This document shows positions 25,357 through 33,929 of a stretch of DNA of 64,000 bases, piece by piece. Below the pieces are notes generated by a model that searched no databases, was not told the DNA's origin, and was given only the letters and a program-made list of their open reading frames with translations. The position numbers and the translations under genes are program-made. This DNA comes from Methylobacterium haplocladii (GTDB lineage: Bacteria > Pseudomonadota > Alphaproteobacteria > Rhizobiales > Beijerinckiaceae): positions 1 through 64,000 of the forward strand of contig NZ_BJZT01000036.1 in NCBI RefSeq assembly GCF_007992175.1, written 5' to 3'. Within the stretch, counting starts at the first letter, position 1. Each line of letters begins with the position of its first letter.

Positions 25357-26919
25357 TCACTCGGCCGCGACGGGCAGCGATGCGCCGCGCGTAAAATCTT
25401 CGGGGAAATGCGTGATCGCGCTCATCACCGGCATGGGGGTCAACCCGCCCATGGCGCAGAGCGATCCATCGGTCATGATCTCGCAGAGATCCTTGACCAG
25501 CTCGATGTTGGCCTCGGGGCGGTTGCCCGCGATGACCTTGTCCATGGTCTCGACGCCGCGCGTCGCGCCGATGCGGCAGGGCGTGCACTTGCCGCAGGAT
25601 TCGGTGGCGCAGAACTCGAAGGCGAAGCGGGCCTGCTTGGCCATGTCGACGGTGTCGTCGAACACGACGATGCCGCCGTGGCCGACGAGACCTTTGGCCG
25701 CCGCCATCTTCTCGTAGTCGAGGGGCGTATCGAGAAGATTGTCCGGAAAGTAAGCGCCGAGCGGGCCGCCGACCTGCACCGCGCGCACCGGCCGTCCCGA
25801 GAAGGTGCCGCCGCCGAACTCCTCGATGATCTCGCGGATGGTGATGCCGAAGGCGTACTCGATGAGGCCGCCCTGCTTGATGTTGCCGGCGAGCTGGATC
25901 GGCAGGGTGCCCAGCGAGCGGCCCATGCCGTACTCGGCATAGGCCTTGGCGCCGTGCTCGAGGATCCACGGCACCGCCGTGAAGGTCATGACGTTGTTGA
26001 CCAGCGTCGGCTTGCCCATGAAGCCCTTGAGGGCCGGGATCGGCGGTTTGGCGCGGACGAGGCCGCGACGGCCCTCCAGGCTCTCCAGCAGCGAGGTCTC
26101 CTCGCCGCAGATGTAGGCGCCGGCGCCGAGGCGAACCTCCAGGTGGAAGGTCTTGCCGCTCCCTAAGATGTTCTCGCCGAGCGTGCCCGCCTTGACGCCG
26201 TTGGCGATGGCGTCGCGCATCGTGCGGAAGGCCTGCGGGTATTCCGAGCGGCAATAGATGTAGCCGCGGGTCGCGCCAACGGCGACGGCGGCGATGGTCA
26301 TGCCCTCGATCAGGTTGAAGGGGTCGCCCTCCATCATGATCCGGTCGGCGAAGGTGCCCGAATCGCCCTCGTCCGCGTTGCAGACCACGTATTTCCGCTC
26401 GTTCTCGGCGAGCATCACCGTGTTCCACTTGATGCCGGCCGGGAAGCCGGCGCCGCCGCGACCGCGCAGCCCCGAATCCTTGACCTGCTCGACCACTTTC
26501 GCCGGTTCGAGCCCCAGCGCGGCTTCGAGACCGCGATAGCCGCCATGCGCCCGGTAATCGTCGACGGAGACCGGATCGACCACGCCGCAGCGGTGGAAGG
26601 TCAGGCGGTGCTGGCGCTTCAGGAACGGGATCTCTTCCGGGTTGCCGAGCCGCAGCGCATGCGCGCCGCCCTCATGCAGGCCGGCATCGAGCAGGCTCTC
26701 GACGTCGCCATGGCTCACTGGACCGTAGGCGATGCGGCCCTCGGGGGTCGCGACCTCCACCATCGGCTCGAGCCAGAGCAGACCGCGGGTGCCGGTGCGG
26801 ACGATCTCGACGTCGAGACCGCGCTGCTCCGCACCCGAAAAGATTGCCCGGGCGACGCGGTTGGCGCCGAGGCCGAGGGCAACGGCGTCCTTTGGAACGA
26901 AGATCTTGATGCGGCTCAT
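25357..26919 (-). CDS. fdh2B: NAD-dependent formate dehydrogenase beta subunit
   Basis: 520 residues, NuoF-like. The N-terminal about 110 residues have a thioredoxin-like layout but no cluster cysteines, as expected for FdsB. Then come the FMN/NAD domain (SGLRGRGGAGFPAGIKW; VCNADEGDSGTF; GAGAYICGEETSLLESLEG) and a C-terminal [4Fe-4S] site at Cys442/445/448/488 (ESCGKCTPCRIG). Passes formate electrons via FMN to NAD+. It overlaps the gamma subunit gene by four bases (ATGA). Confidence 0.96.
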   Translation of the reverse strand: MSRIKIFVPKDAVALGLGANRVARAIFSGAEQRGLDVEIVRTGTRGLLWLEPMVEVATPEGRIAYGPVSHGDVESLLDAGLHEGGAHALRLGNPEEIPFLKRQHRLTFHRCGVVDPVSVDDYRAHGGYRGLEAALGLEPAKVVEQVKDSGLRGRGGAGFPAGIKWNTVMLAENERKYVVCNADEGDSGTFADRIMMEGDPFNLIEGMTIAAVAVGATRGYIYCRSEYPQAFRTMRDAIANGVKAGTLGENILGSGKTFHLEVRLGAGAYICGEETSLLESLEGRRGLVRAKPPIPALKGFMGKPTLVNNVMTFTAVPWILEHGAKAYAEYGMGRSLGTLPIQLAGNIKQGGLIEYAFGITIREIIEEFGGGTFSGRPVRAVQVGGPLGAYFPDNLLDTPLDYEKMAAAKGLVGHGGIVVFDDTVDMAKQARFAFEFCATESCGKCTPCRIGATRGVETMDKVIAGNRPEANIELVKDLCEIMTDGSLCAMGGLTPMPVMSAITHFPEDFTRGASLPVAAE

Positions 26920-27389
26920 GCCCGCGACTCCTTCAGAGCGGCATCGAGGCTATCGACGCTGAGGCGGGCCAACGGCTCCTCGCCGATCATCGCGGCGGGT
27001 CCGTTGGAGCAGAGCCCGAGGCAGTAGACCGGCTCGACCGTGACCTCGCCGTCGGCGGTGGTCCCGTGCCAGTCGATACCGAGACGCTGCAGGATCTCGC
27101 CGTGAAGCCGGTCCGAGCCCATGGCCTGGCAGGCCTCGGCGCGGCAGAGCTTCACCTGCTGGCGTCCGGCCGGCGCCTTGCGGAAGTCGTGGTAGAACGT
27201 GATGCAGCCGTGCACTTCGGCGCGCGATAGGTTCAGCGCGTCGGCGATGATCGGCACCGCCGCCTCGTCGACGTAACCAAATTCCTCCTGCAATGCGTGC
27301 AGGATCGGGAGCGTCGCGCCTTCGAGGTGCTTATGCTCGGCGACGATCCCAGCCGCGCGCGAGGCGCTCCAAGGCTCGGGACTCGACAT
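26916..27389 (-). CDS. fdh2C: NAD-dependent formate dehydrogenase gamma subunit
   Basis: 157 residues, NuoE-like thioredoxin-fold [2Fe-2S] protein with ligands Cys82, Cys87, Cys123 and Cys127 (LCRAEACQAM; VYCLGLCSNGP). First gene of the formate dehydrogenase operon (gamma-beta-alpha-delta), which makes it part of the NAD-reducing arm. ATG at 27389; the promoter must lie in the 98 bases up to the next gene end at 27488. Confidence 0.95.
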   Translation of the reverse strand: MSSPEPWSASRAAGIVAEHKHLEGATLPILHALQEEFGYVDEAAVPIIADALNLSRAEVHGCITFYHDFRKAPAGRQQVKLCRAEACQAMGSDRLHGEILQRLGIDWHGTTADGEVTVEPVYCLGLCSNGPAAMIGEEPLARLSVDSLDAALKESRA

Positions 27390-27411
27390 GTTTTCCTACC
27401 CAAATTGGTCT

Positions 27412-27433
27412 TGTTCTAAAGCCCAATGGAACA
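27412..27433. promoter_or_regulatory. inverted repeat in formate dehydrogenase promoter
   Basis: TGTTC at 27412-27416 and GAACA at 27429-27433 face each other over 12 bases, within the short region upstream of the first formate dehydrogenase gene (start 27389). Spacing is compatible with a LysR-type box, and a LysR gene ends the locus. Short arms, so tentative. Confidence 0.3.
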
Positions 27434-27487
27434 GGAAAGGCGATATAATTCAATCAAGCGGACCCGTCATGCGACAAAGGATTTTTG

Positions 27488-28474
27488 TCAGACGCGGGTG
27501 AGCCTCGGCAGGCGAGCGACCTCGAGCCCCGGCATCAGGTGCATCACCGAGCGGGCGTATTCATATTTCGCCACAGCTATCCCGTCGGTCCAGGAGGGCA
27601 GGGGGACCGCCATCAGCTCGGTGATGTCGAGGCCGCGCTCGAAACCGTCGTTGATCTGGGCCTCGACCGTGTCGAGCCAGCGGCCGGTCTGCGCGATGCC
27701 GCGGGTGCCGGCCTCGACGGGTCCGTGGCCCGGCACCAGCAGCTTGTGGTCGATGCCGCCGAGCGTCTTGAGCGAGGTGCGCCAAGTGTCGATCCTGGCG
27801 TCCGGCGTGGTCGCGGCGCGATCGAGGAACACGAGGTCACCGGGGAAGAGCAGGCCGGTGCTTTCCTCGTAGAGGCAGAGATCCTCGCTGGTATGGCCGG
27901 CGAGCGGTAGCAACCGGAATCGCCGCTCGCCGACGGTCTCGACGCCCTCGGCCGCCTCGCGGCCGGGCGTCGGGATGTCGGTTCCACGCATCCAGTCGCC
28001 GGCGACGCGGTACATCGCGTTCGTGAGGTCGTTGCCGACCTTCTTGAGGTCTGCGGTGAGCGTCTTTCCCGCCGAGACCGTGCCGCTCTCGAACGCGGTG
28101 GCCCCGAGCACGTGGTCGGTGTGGTAATGCGTGAGGTAGACGCGCACGACCGGTTTGCCGGTGAGTTCGGTCGCCTTGGCCTTCAGCGCCTCGCCGTAAC
28201 GATGCGACGGGCCGGCATCGATGAGGACGGCGCCTTCACTGGTGTCGAAGATCGTGATGTTGGCGATGGCGCCCCCGTTCTTCGACGTGATCGGCTCGGG
28301 CAGGCCGTAGATCGTCCAGACGCCCGGCGCGATCGCGACCGGGTTCAGAGTGTATTTGAGCACCGCCGCGCGGGCGCCGCCGGCGAGCATCGGCATAGCC
28401 GCGGCGGCGAAGCCGAGGGCGAGCGCTTCGCGGCGGCTGGTGCCGGGCATCGTCGTTCCTGTCGTCGGGGTCAT
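27488..28474 (-). CDS. quinoprotein relay system metallohydrolase (MBL fold)
   Basis: 328 residues. The N-terminus has a twin-arginine-like signal (TSRREALALGFAAAAMPMLA) ending near ARA, so it is probably exported folded. Metallo-beta-lactamase motifs: LTHYHTDHVLGA (near 113-124), PLAGHTSEDLCLY, GDLVFLDRA and LVPGHGPV. It belongs to the SoxH-like metallohydrolases encoded with PQQ-dependent dehydrogenases, here with its usual partners, the SoxYZ-like carrier and CxxxCW protein. Substrate unknown. The ATG at 28474 overlaps the carrier stop by one base (TGATG); the longer frame upstream is an alternate-frame shadow of the carrier. Confidence 0.82.
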   Translation of the reverse strand: MTPTTGTTMPGTSRREALALGFAAAAMPMLAGGARAAVLKYTLNPVAIAPGVWTIYGLPEPITSKNGGAIANITIFDTSEGAVLIDAGPSHRYGEALKAKATELTGKPVVRVYLTHYHTDHVLGATAFESGTVSAGKTLTADLKKVGNDLTNAMYRVAGDWMRGTDIPTPGREAAEGVETVGERRFRLLPLAGHTSEDLCLYEESTGLLFPGDLVFLDRAATTPDARIDTWRTSLKTLGGIDHKLLVPGHGPVEAGTRGIAQTGRWLDTVEAQINDGFERGLDITELMAVPLPSWTDGIAVAKYEYARSVMHLMPGLEVARLPRLTRV

Positions 28475-29265
28475 CACAGCCGGCCCTCCCGCGTGCGGGC
28501 CGCCGGGGCGGCGGGGATCGGCACGGAGCCCTTGAACAACCCTCCGTTGTTGTCGCGGGCCGCGATCTTCAGCGTGCCGCCGTGCTGCGGCATATCGGGC
28601 AGCAGCGTCAGCGTCGGATCGGCGGAGATCGCCTCGCTCAGCTGGAGCTTCGCCAGCGGCTTGCCGTCCGCGTCGGTGACGTCGAGGGTCTCGATGAAGA
28701 AAGCCGGGATGTTGGCCATCATGCCGTTGTCCATCGGGTGGAGCAGCCGCATCCGGACCCGGGCGCCGCCGTCCTCCTCGCGCCAGGCGCGGGCACGGAT
28801 CTCGCCGAGATTCTCCCAGTCGACCTTCGGAATCACCGCCGGGGGCACCGAGCAGCCGCCGCCGGCCGCGTCGAGATAGCGCCCGCCGACATACCAGGTG
28901 TCGCCTTGGCGCACCGCGGCGCGGATCGGGGTGCCCTGCTCGATCTTCTGCCGGTAGGCCACGAAGGCCTGCGCGCCCACCGGTTCGAGACGCAGGGGCT
29001 GCGGAAAGGGATGCAGGTCGACGATGACCACGATCTCGTCGACGCGGCCGAGCGCCCGTGCGTCGATGGTGATCGGCACTTGCGTCTGGTTCTCGGTGAC
29101 CGGCGGCAGGATCACCTGGACGCGCTCGTCGAACACCACCGAGCGCCCGGCGAGATAGCGCTTGGAATGATCCTTCCACATCGGCGAATCGAGCGGATCG
29201 CGCGTCGCGGTTTCCGCGGCGACGGGGATCGCCGGGGATGCGGCCTTCCGGAACGGGACCATCAT
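28474..29265 (-). CDS. SoxYZ-like carrier of quinoprotein relay system
   Basis: 263 residues. It looks like the quinoprotein-associated fused SoxY/SoxZ family: a SoxY-like part (SKRYLAGRSVVFDERVQVIL, QVPITIDARAL, IVVIVDLHPFPQPLRLEPVG) and a SoxZ-like part after about 150 (IRARAWREEDGGARVRMRLL, HPMDNGMMANIPAFFIETL). No hydrophobic signal is visible in the first 30 residues, which is odd for a periplasmic carrier whose partners have signals. Start at the MM pair at 29265/29262, with GAGGTG about eight bases upstream. Confidence 0.75.
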   Translation of the reverse strand: MMVPFRKAASPAIPVAAETATRDPLDSPMWKDHSKRYLAGRSVVFDERVQVILPPVTENQTQVPITIDARALGRVDEIVVIVDLHPFPQPLRLEPVGAQAFVAYRQKIEQGTPIRAAVRQGDTWYVGGRYLDAAGGGCSVPPAVIPKVDWENLGEIRARAWREEDGGARVRMRLLHPMDNGMMANIPAFFIETLDVTDADGKPLAKLQLSEAISADPTLTLLPDMPQHGGTLKIAARDNNGGLFKGSVPIPAAPAARTREGRL

Positions 29266-29409
29266 GGCGGCGTCACCTCGTGTATTCTTGGCCGGTCGGA
29301 CTGCGGGTCCGTGAGATCGCTCCCGCGTCGGCAATGGCAGGATGCCCTATGCAACCACGCCGCGTCATCCACCCCATAAGTCGATGATTGCGCACTACGA
29401 TGCCGCCAT

Positions 29410-29431
29410 ATCTACCTACTGATCGGTAGAT
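29410..29431. promoter_or_regulatory. TetR-type operator candidate
   Basis: ATCTACC (29410-29416) and GGTAGAT (29425-29431) are a perfect 7-base inverted repeat over 8 bases. It overlaps a second perfect palindrome, TGCATATGCA (29431-29440). The layout resembles TetR/AcrR operators. It lies about 145 bases upstream of the SoxYZ-like carrier gene in an otherwise empty 225-base gap; no TetR gene is in the window. Confidence 0.45.
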
Positions 29432-29490
29432 GCATATGCATGGGCCGGCAAGGCATTTTAGTTCCGATCACGAAGTCGTGAGTGTGCGCT

Positions 29491-30063
29491 TCACTGTCCG
29501 GATAGGGCCGGCACCGCCGGCGACTCCGCCTCGACCAGAGCGCGGTCCGCATCGTTCCAGCCATCGGTGCCGTCGGCGTACCAATAGACCCGGCCGTAGC
29601 CGAGATCGGCGGCGCGCTTGACGGCGTTCCACGACATCCAGCAATCCGCCTTGCAGAAGAAGACCAGCTGCCGGGCCTTGTCGCCGTTCGTGAGCCGCCT
29701 CAGGGATCCGGCGAAATACGCGGCGAGCCGGGCTTCGACCTGTCCGGTGCCGGTGTTCGGCAGCCAGACCGCGCCAGGGATGGTCTCGCGCTTGTCGACG
29801 ATCCGCCACGCGCCGGTTTCGGGATCGTAGCCGCCGCGCTGGGGCATCACGTCGACGAGCACCGCACCGTTCTTGATCAGCGCATCGACCTCGCCGATCT
29901 CGATCCGCTTGCCACCCTGCACCGGCAGGTTCACCGGCGCCCGGTAGTTCTGCATCCGGTAGCCGGTGGTTTCGTCGTTGTCGAAAGCGCTGAGTTCGGT
30001 GCCGGTGCCGAGCAGCGCCAGACACGCGAGGCCGAGTGTGGCCCTGAGCCAACGCGACGTCAT
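29491..30063 (-). CDS. PQQ-associated CxxxCW motif protein
   Basis: 190 residues. Residues 1-26 are a Sec signal (MTSRWLRATLGLACLALLGT ... LSA). The mature rhodanese-like domain holds FFCKADCWMSWNAVKRAADL and GYGRVYWYADGTDGW, the hallmark of PQQ-dependent catabolism-associated proteins (Cys-x3-Cys-Trp). Periplasmic. Its ATG overlaps by four bases the stop of a degraded cytochrome b561-like frame, suggesting an operon in which the upstream partner was lost. Confidence 0.85.
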   Translation of the reverse strand: MTSRWLRATLGLACLALLGTGTELSAFDNDETTGYRMQNYRAPVNLPVQGGKRIEIGEVDALIKNGAVLVDVMPQRGGYDPETGAWRIVDKRETIPGAVWLPNTGTGQVEARLAAYFAGSLRRLTNGDKARQLVFFCKADCWMSWNAVKRAADLGYGRVYWYADGTDGWNDADRALVEAESPAVPALSGQ

Positions 30064-30236
30064 CGTTCCTCCGTCATTCCGTCCGGTCCGCGCCTGCCGA
30101 GCATCCGCCCGAGCATCGCATCGCCGCGGATCTCGTGGAGAAGCGCGGCGGCGACGTGCAGGACGATCGCGCCGGCGAGCGCGAAGGCCATGATGTCATG
30201 GATGTTCGAACTCAGGGCGTAAAGGACCTCCTGCTT
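30060..30236 (-). pseudogene. C-terminal remnant of a cytochrome b561-like gene
   Basis: About 55 codons encode VLYALSSNIHDIMAFALAGA then IVLHVAAALLHEIRGDAMLG: one transmembrane helix with the spaced histidines and H-(E/H)-x-R tail of the last helix of cytochrome b561-type proteins (about 180 residues when intact). Upstream, the frame turns into unrelated low-complexity sequence, with no start or the other three helices. The stop still overlaps the CxxxCW start (ATGA), so this was probably an operon partner, perhaps the electron acceptor. The left boundary (about 30236) is approximate. It could instead be expressed as a 43-residue membrane peptide. Confidence 0.55.
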
Positions 30237-30386
30237 CGTCTCTCTGAGCGTCCGCGCAGCCGGCTGGCGAAAGCGCGGTAGCGGCTTTTCTTTACGCTTC
30301 CTGCGGCAGTATCGCGGCCGGATGCATGACCACGGCGGCCATGCCGCGCGTCCTTTTTCAGAGCCGCGTCCGAAAACCGAGCCGGC

Positions 30387-32411
30387 ATGAGCCACGGGCC
30401 AACCCAGTCCAAGGACGACCACGGCGTCGCCGACTGGCCGGGCGCCTCGGCGCCTCATGCGCCGTTGCCCGACGCGCTTCCGGACGGCCGCCCGTGGCCG
30501 CGGATCGTTGTCGTCATCCTGCCGGGGGAAGGGGACGCCAGGGATGCCGATACGCGCGCTTCGGTGACCGGCCAGGATTATCCGAATCTGCGCCACACCG
30601 TCTGCCGCGATGCATCCGAAGCCGGCAATGCGATCGGAGCTGCGCTCGCCGATCCGGAGACAGACTACGTGCTCTGGCTCGTAGCGGGCGATCTTCTCGC
30701 GCCGGGTGCTCTCGCTGCGCTCTGTCTGGAGGCGGTGCTCACAGGCGCTGGGGCCGTCGCGGGCCTTCGCGTGCTGTTCGAGCGCGGCGTCCATGGTCTC
30801 GACCTGCTCGGCGATCCGGCGGCGCCCCGCCCGGACGCAGACGATCGCTCCGGTTGCGGCGACGTTCTGGTCTCTCGTGGGGCGCTACTACGTCTCGGCG
30901 TGTCCGAAAGGGTCACGCTGCCGTCCTCGACGGAGCTGTGGTCGAGGCTCGCCGACACCGGCATCCGGCTGTCGCGGGTCGGCCGGCCGGTTCTGCTCCG
31001 ACGATGCGCTGCGGCGCACCAGACCGCGCCCGCCGGCCTGTCCGTCGTCTCCCTCACCGATCTCGGCTACGGCGGTGGTGCCGGTATCGCCCATCGCCGC
31101 CTCGCCGAGGCCCTCGCTCTGGCCGGGCACAGCATCACCCATGTCCGGCTCGCCGACGAATCTCCGCCGGCAGCGGCGGAATGGACCGATGGCTTCCCGC
31201 GGACCGAAGAGGCGATCCTCGGCGGGCGTCACGATCTCGTCCTCGCGGGCAACCTCCACGGCGCGACCCGCGGCGCTGGGCTGATCGGACGGCTCGCCCC
31301 GGCCGTGCCGACGGCGCTGGCCCTGCACGACCTGTTCGCGCTGACGGGGCGTTGCGCGCACCCCAAGGCTTGCCCGGTGATCGCCACCGGCTGCGACGCG
31401 CGCTGCCCGACGCCGACCGAGTACCCGCAGCTCGCGCCGGATCGTATCGCCGGCGCCTATGCCGAGAAGCGCCGGGCTCTCGCCGCACCGCTGCTGCTGG
31501 CCAACTCGGCCTGGACGGAGGAACGGGCCCGGTCGCTCGCGCCGGACGGCACCGTCATCGCCCGCATCCAGCTCGCCTTCCCCACCGGCGTGTTTCGCCC
31601 CCGCGACCGGGCGGCCCTGCGCCGAACGCTCGGCTTGCCGGAGCGGGACGTCCTGATCCTCTTCGCCGCCGTGATCGCCGATGCGCCCGACAAGGGCTTC
31701 TCGGATCTCGTCGCCACCATCAAACGGGTCGCACGGCCCGGTGTCGGCTTCGTCGCGGTCGGGCGCCTCGACGATCCAGGCGTGTTCGGCCTCGCCAATC
31801 TGCACGCGCCGGGTCCGATCGGCGACGAGGAAACCCTGGCGCAATGGTACGCCGCCTGCGACGTCTACCTGACGGCGAGCCGGCTCGAGACCCTCGGGCA
31901 GACGCCGATCGAGGCGGGGCTGTGCGGCACGCCGACGGTGGCCTACCGCGCCACCGGGCTGACCTCGGCGGTTGTCGACGGCGTCACCGGCCTGCTCGTC
32001 GCGCCGGGTGAGGGTGCGCTCGCGGACGCGCTGGAGGTGCTGATCGCCGACGCACCCCGCCGGCAGCGGCTCGGCGCCTTCGCCCGGATGGTTCTGGAGA
32101 GCCGGTTCAGTCACGCCGCCGCGGCCGTCTCGCTGCACGACGCCCTGGCCGGGTGGCCCGGCATGCCCTCCGTTGTGTCGAGCGCGCGGCTGCGCTTCCG
32201 CCCGGAGATGCTCGGCCGGTTCGCCTTCGCGAAGGGCCGCCACGCCGGTGCGACCGGCCTGGTCGCGGCGCCCTCACGCCCGCTCGTACGAAGGCTGCGC
32301 CGGGCGAAGCAGGCCGTGTTCGGACGCGGCATGCCGCTCTGGATGCGCCGCGCCCTCTACGCCGCCACCCTCCTGCGCCGTGGCGCTACCCGCCGGACGC
32401 CTGCGCGATGA
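30387..32411 (+). CDS. two-domain glycosyltransferase (GT2-like + GT4)
   Basis: 674 residues. The N-terminal about 215 residues resemble a degenerate GT2 domain (VVVILPGEGDAR, VTGQDYPNLRHTVCRDASEA, ETDYVLWLVAGDLLAPGALA). From about 220 there is a GT4-type GT-B enzyme: DLGYGGGAGIAHRRLAEALA, then the C-terminal Rossmann fold with DAPDKGFSDLVATI and the E-x7-E region SRLETLGQTPIEAGLCGTPT. Begins an exopolysaccharide cluster and overlaps the next glycosyltransferase (ATGA). Donor and acceptor are unknown. ATG at 30387. Confidence 0.82.
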   Translation: MSHGPTQSKDDHGVADWPGASAPHAPLPDALPDGRPWPRIVVVILPGEGDARDADTRASVTGQDYPNLRHTVCRDASEAGNAIGAALADPETDYVLWLVAGDLLAPGALAALCLEAVLTGAGAVAGLRVLFERGVHGLDLLGDPAAPRPDADDRSGCGDVLVSRGALLRLGVSERVTLPSSTELWSRLADTGIRLSRVGRPVLLRRCAAAHQTAPAGLSVVSLTDLGYGGGAGIAHRRLAEALALAGHSITHVRLADESPPAAAEWTDGFPRTEEAILGGRHDLVLAGNLHGATRGAGLIGRLAPAVPTALALHDLFALTGRCAHPKACPVIATGCDARCPTPTEYPQLAPDRIAGAYAEKRRALAAPLLLANSAWTEERARSLAPDGTVIARIQLAFPTGVFRPRDRAALRRTLGLPERDVLILFAAVIADAPDKGFSDLVATIKRVARPGVGFVAVGRLDDPGVFGLANLHAPGPIGDEETLAQWYAACDVYLTASRLETLGQTPIEAGLCGTPTVAYRATGLTSAVVDGVTGLLVAPGEGALADALEVLIADAPRRQRLGAFARMVLESRFSHAAAAVSLHDALAGWPGMPSVVSSARLRFRPEMLGRFAFAKGRHAGATGLVAAPSRPLVRRLRRAKQAVFGRGMPLWMRRALYAATLLRRGATRRTPAR

Positions 32412-33502
32412 CAGCCGCACCCGAACCGTCGCGCCGCATCTACATCGATCAGACCAACATGCGGGGGCACGTCACCGGCATCGAGCGGGTCGCCCTCGAC
32501 CTGTTCGCGCCCGACAGGCTGGCGCCGCACGACGTCCGTGTCCTGCGCAGCCCGAGTCTCGCGCGGATGATGTTCGACCAGCACCTCGCCCTGCCGGCGC
32601 GGGGGCTCGCCGACCGCTCGGCCCTGTTCGTGTTTCCCGGCTTCCCGCCGGGGCCGCTGGCGCTGGCGCTCGGGCACCGGTGCGTCACCTACATCCACGA
32701 CACCTTCCTTCTGACCCGGCCGCAGGACCTGAACTGGCGCGCCCGCGCCTACATGGCGCCGAGCTTCGCCCTCGCCATGCGCCTCGGCCGGACCTTCCTG
32801 GTGAATTCGCGGACCACCGGAGCGGATCTGCGCCGGCTCTGCCGCCGCGACGCCCTTGTGGCGCTGTTGCGGCCTGCGGTGCGGGACGTCTTCGGCCTCG
32901 GCGAGCTTGCGGGTCCGGCGGCCTACGTGCCGGGCGAACCCTTACGCCTGCTGGCCATCGGCACGATCGAGCCGCGCAAGGATTACGGCGCCGCCGTCGC
33001 GGTCACCGCTGCACTCGTGGCCGCCGGCATCCCGACCGAACTCCACATCGTCGGCCGCGTCGGCTGGGGCCGGCACCCTTTCCTCGACACCTTGCCCGCC
33101 TTCCTGACGCTGCACGGCTATCTCGACGATTCCGGGCTGCGCGCGCTGGCGGGCCGCTGCCATGCCCTCGTCTCGACCGCGAGGGCGGAGGGGTTGGGAC
33201 TGCCGCTCCTCGAAATCCAGCACGGCGGGCTGCCGGTGATCGCACCCACGGGTGCGGTCTTCTCGGAAGTCCTGGGAGAGTCGGGCCTGTTCATCCGGCC
33301 CGAGGCCCCCGAGGATTCGGCGCGCGCCATCCTCGCCGCCGCCCACGACGGCAGGCTCGCCGCCTCCGCCGAGGCCTCGCGAGGAAACGTCGCCCGCTGG
33401 AACGCGCTCGCGGCGGCGGATGCCGACCGCTTCCGCGCCTTCCTTGCCCGGGGTCCTGCGGCCTATGCCGACGACCCCGCATCGGTGATTCCGCCGGGCT
33501 GA
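32408..33502 (+). CDS. GT4 glycosyltransferase
   Basis: 364 residues. IYIDQTNMRGHVTGIERVAL resembles the WcaI/mannosyltransferase-like N-terminus; the C-terminal domain has LLAIGTIEPRKDYGAAVAVT and the donor-binding motif STARAEGLGLPLLEIQHGGL. Cytosolic, GT-B fold. The ATG at 32408 overlaps the stop of the upstream glycosyltransferase by four bases, so the two are translated together. The frame upstream of this point belongs to a shadow. Confidence 0.85.
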   Translation: MTAAPEPSRRIYIDQTNMRGHVTGIERVALDLFAPDRLAPHDVRVLRSPSLARMMFDQHLALPARGLADRSALFVFPGFPPGPLALALGHRCVTYIHDTFLLTRPQDLNWRARAYMAPSFALAMRLGRTFLVNSRTTGADLRRLCRRDALVALLRPAVRDVFGLGELAGPAAYVPGEPLRLLAIGTIEPRKDYGAAVAVTAALVAAGIPTELHIVGRVGWGRHPFLDTLPAFLTLHGYLDDSGLRALAGRCHALVSTARAEGLGLPLLEIQHGGLPVIAPTGAVFSEVLGESGLFIRPEAPEDSARAILAAAHDGRLAASAEASRGNVARWNALAAADADRFRAFLARGPAAYADDPASVIPPG

Positions 33503-33929
33503 ACCTTCCGCGGCAATGCGCAGGCGCAGACCGCTGTGCCTGCCGCGACCGGCGTCCTGCGATGGCGCGTCACAGCGTAGGGACTACGCAATTCCAGAAA
33601 AAATCGACGCAAACGACAGCGCTTGGTAGCATCTGTCTAGCTTTGCAACGCTTGACCGGCCCGAATTGCGAATCTTGATCGGCGCAGAAACGTTAACGTT
33701 ACTCGCGATTGACGGCTTCAAAGCTCCCGGCGTCAACCAGCGAGCCATATTCACGTGGATATGTTGAGTCTCGGTGCGGAGATCGTCTTGGCATCGGCAT
33801 TGCGGATGGTTTCCCGTTCGTTGACCAGATGTTCCGTCACGGCACATCCCGCCACGAGACGAAACAAGCGCCGATACGCCGTCCGTCCCTGATCGGGGCG
33901 GCGCGGGTCGAACCCGAGGCACGAGTGAA
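33503..33929. other. intergenic region before Wzz-like gene
   Basis: 427 bases without a supported gene, less GC-rich than its surroundings between about 33590 and 33720. Contains the 12-base perfect palindrome AACGTTAACGTT at 33689-33700. Likely the promoter of the polysaccharide copolymerase gene. Confidence 0.45.
33689..33700. promoter_or_regulatory. perfect palindrome upstream of the Wzz-like gene
   Basis: AACGTTAACGTT reads the same on both strands and lies 230 bases before the start at 33930 in an AT-richer patch. An operator is plausible; no regulator is identified. Confidence 0.3.

Noticed and set aside
23295..25394. 699-codon frame opposite the formate dehydrogenase alpha gene
   Set aside because: Same kind of antisense shadow; the real gene has all cluster cysteines.
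30237..30794. Upstream part of the b561-like frame
   Set aside because: Low-complexity sequence overlapping the glycosyltransferase gene in another frame; no heme helices, so only the last helix is kept as a remnant.
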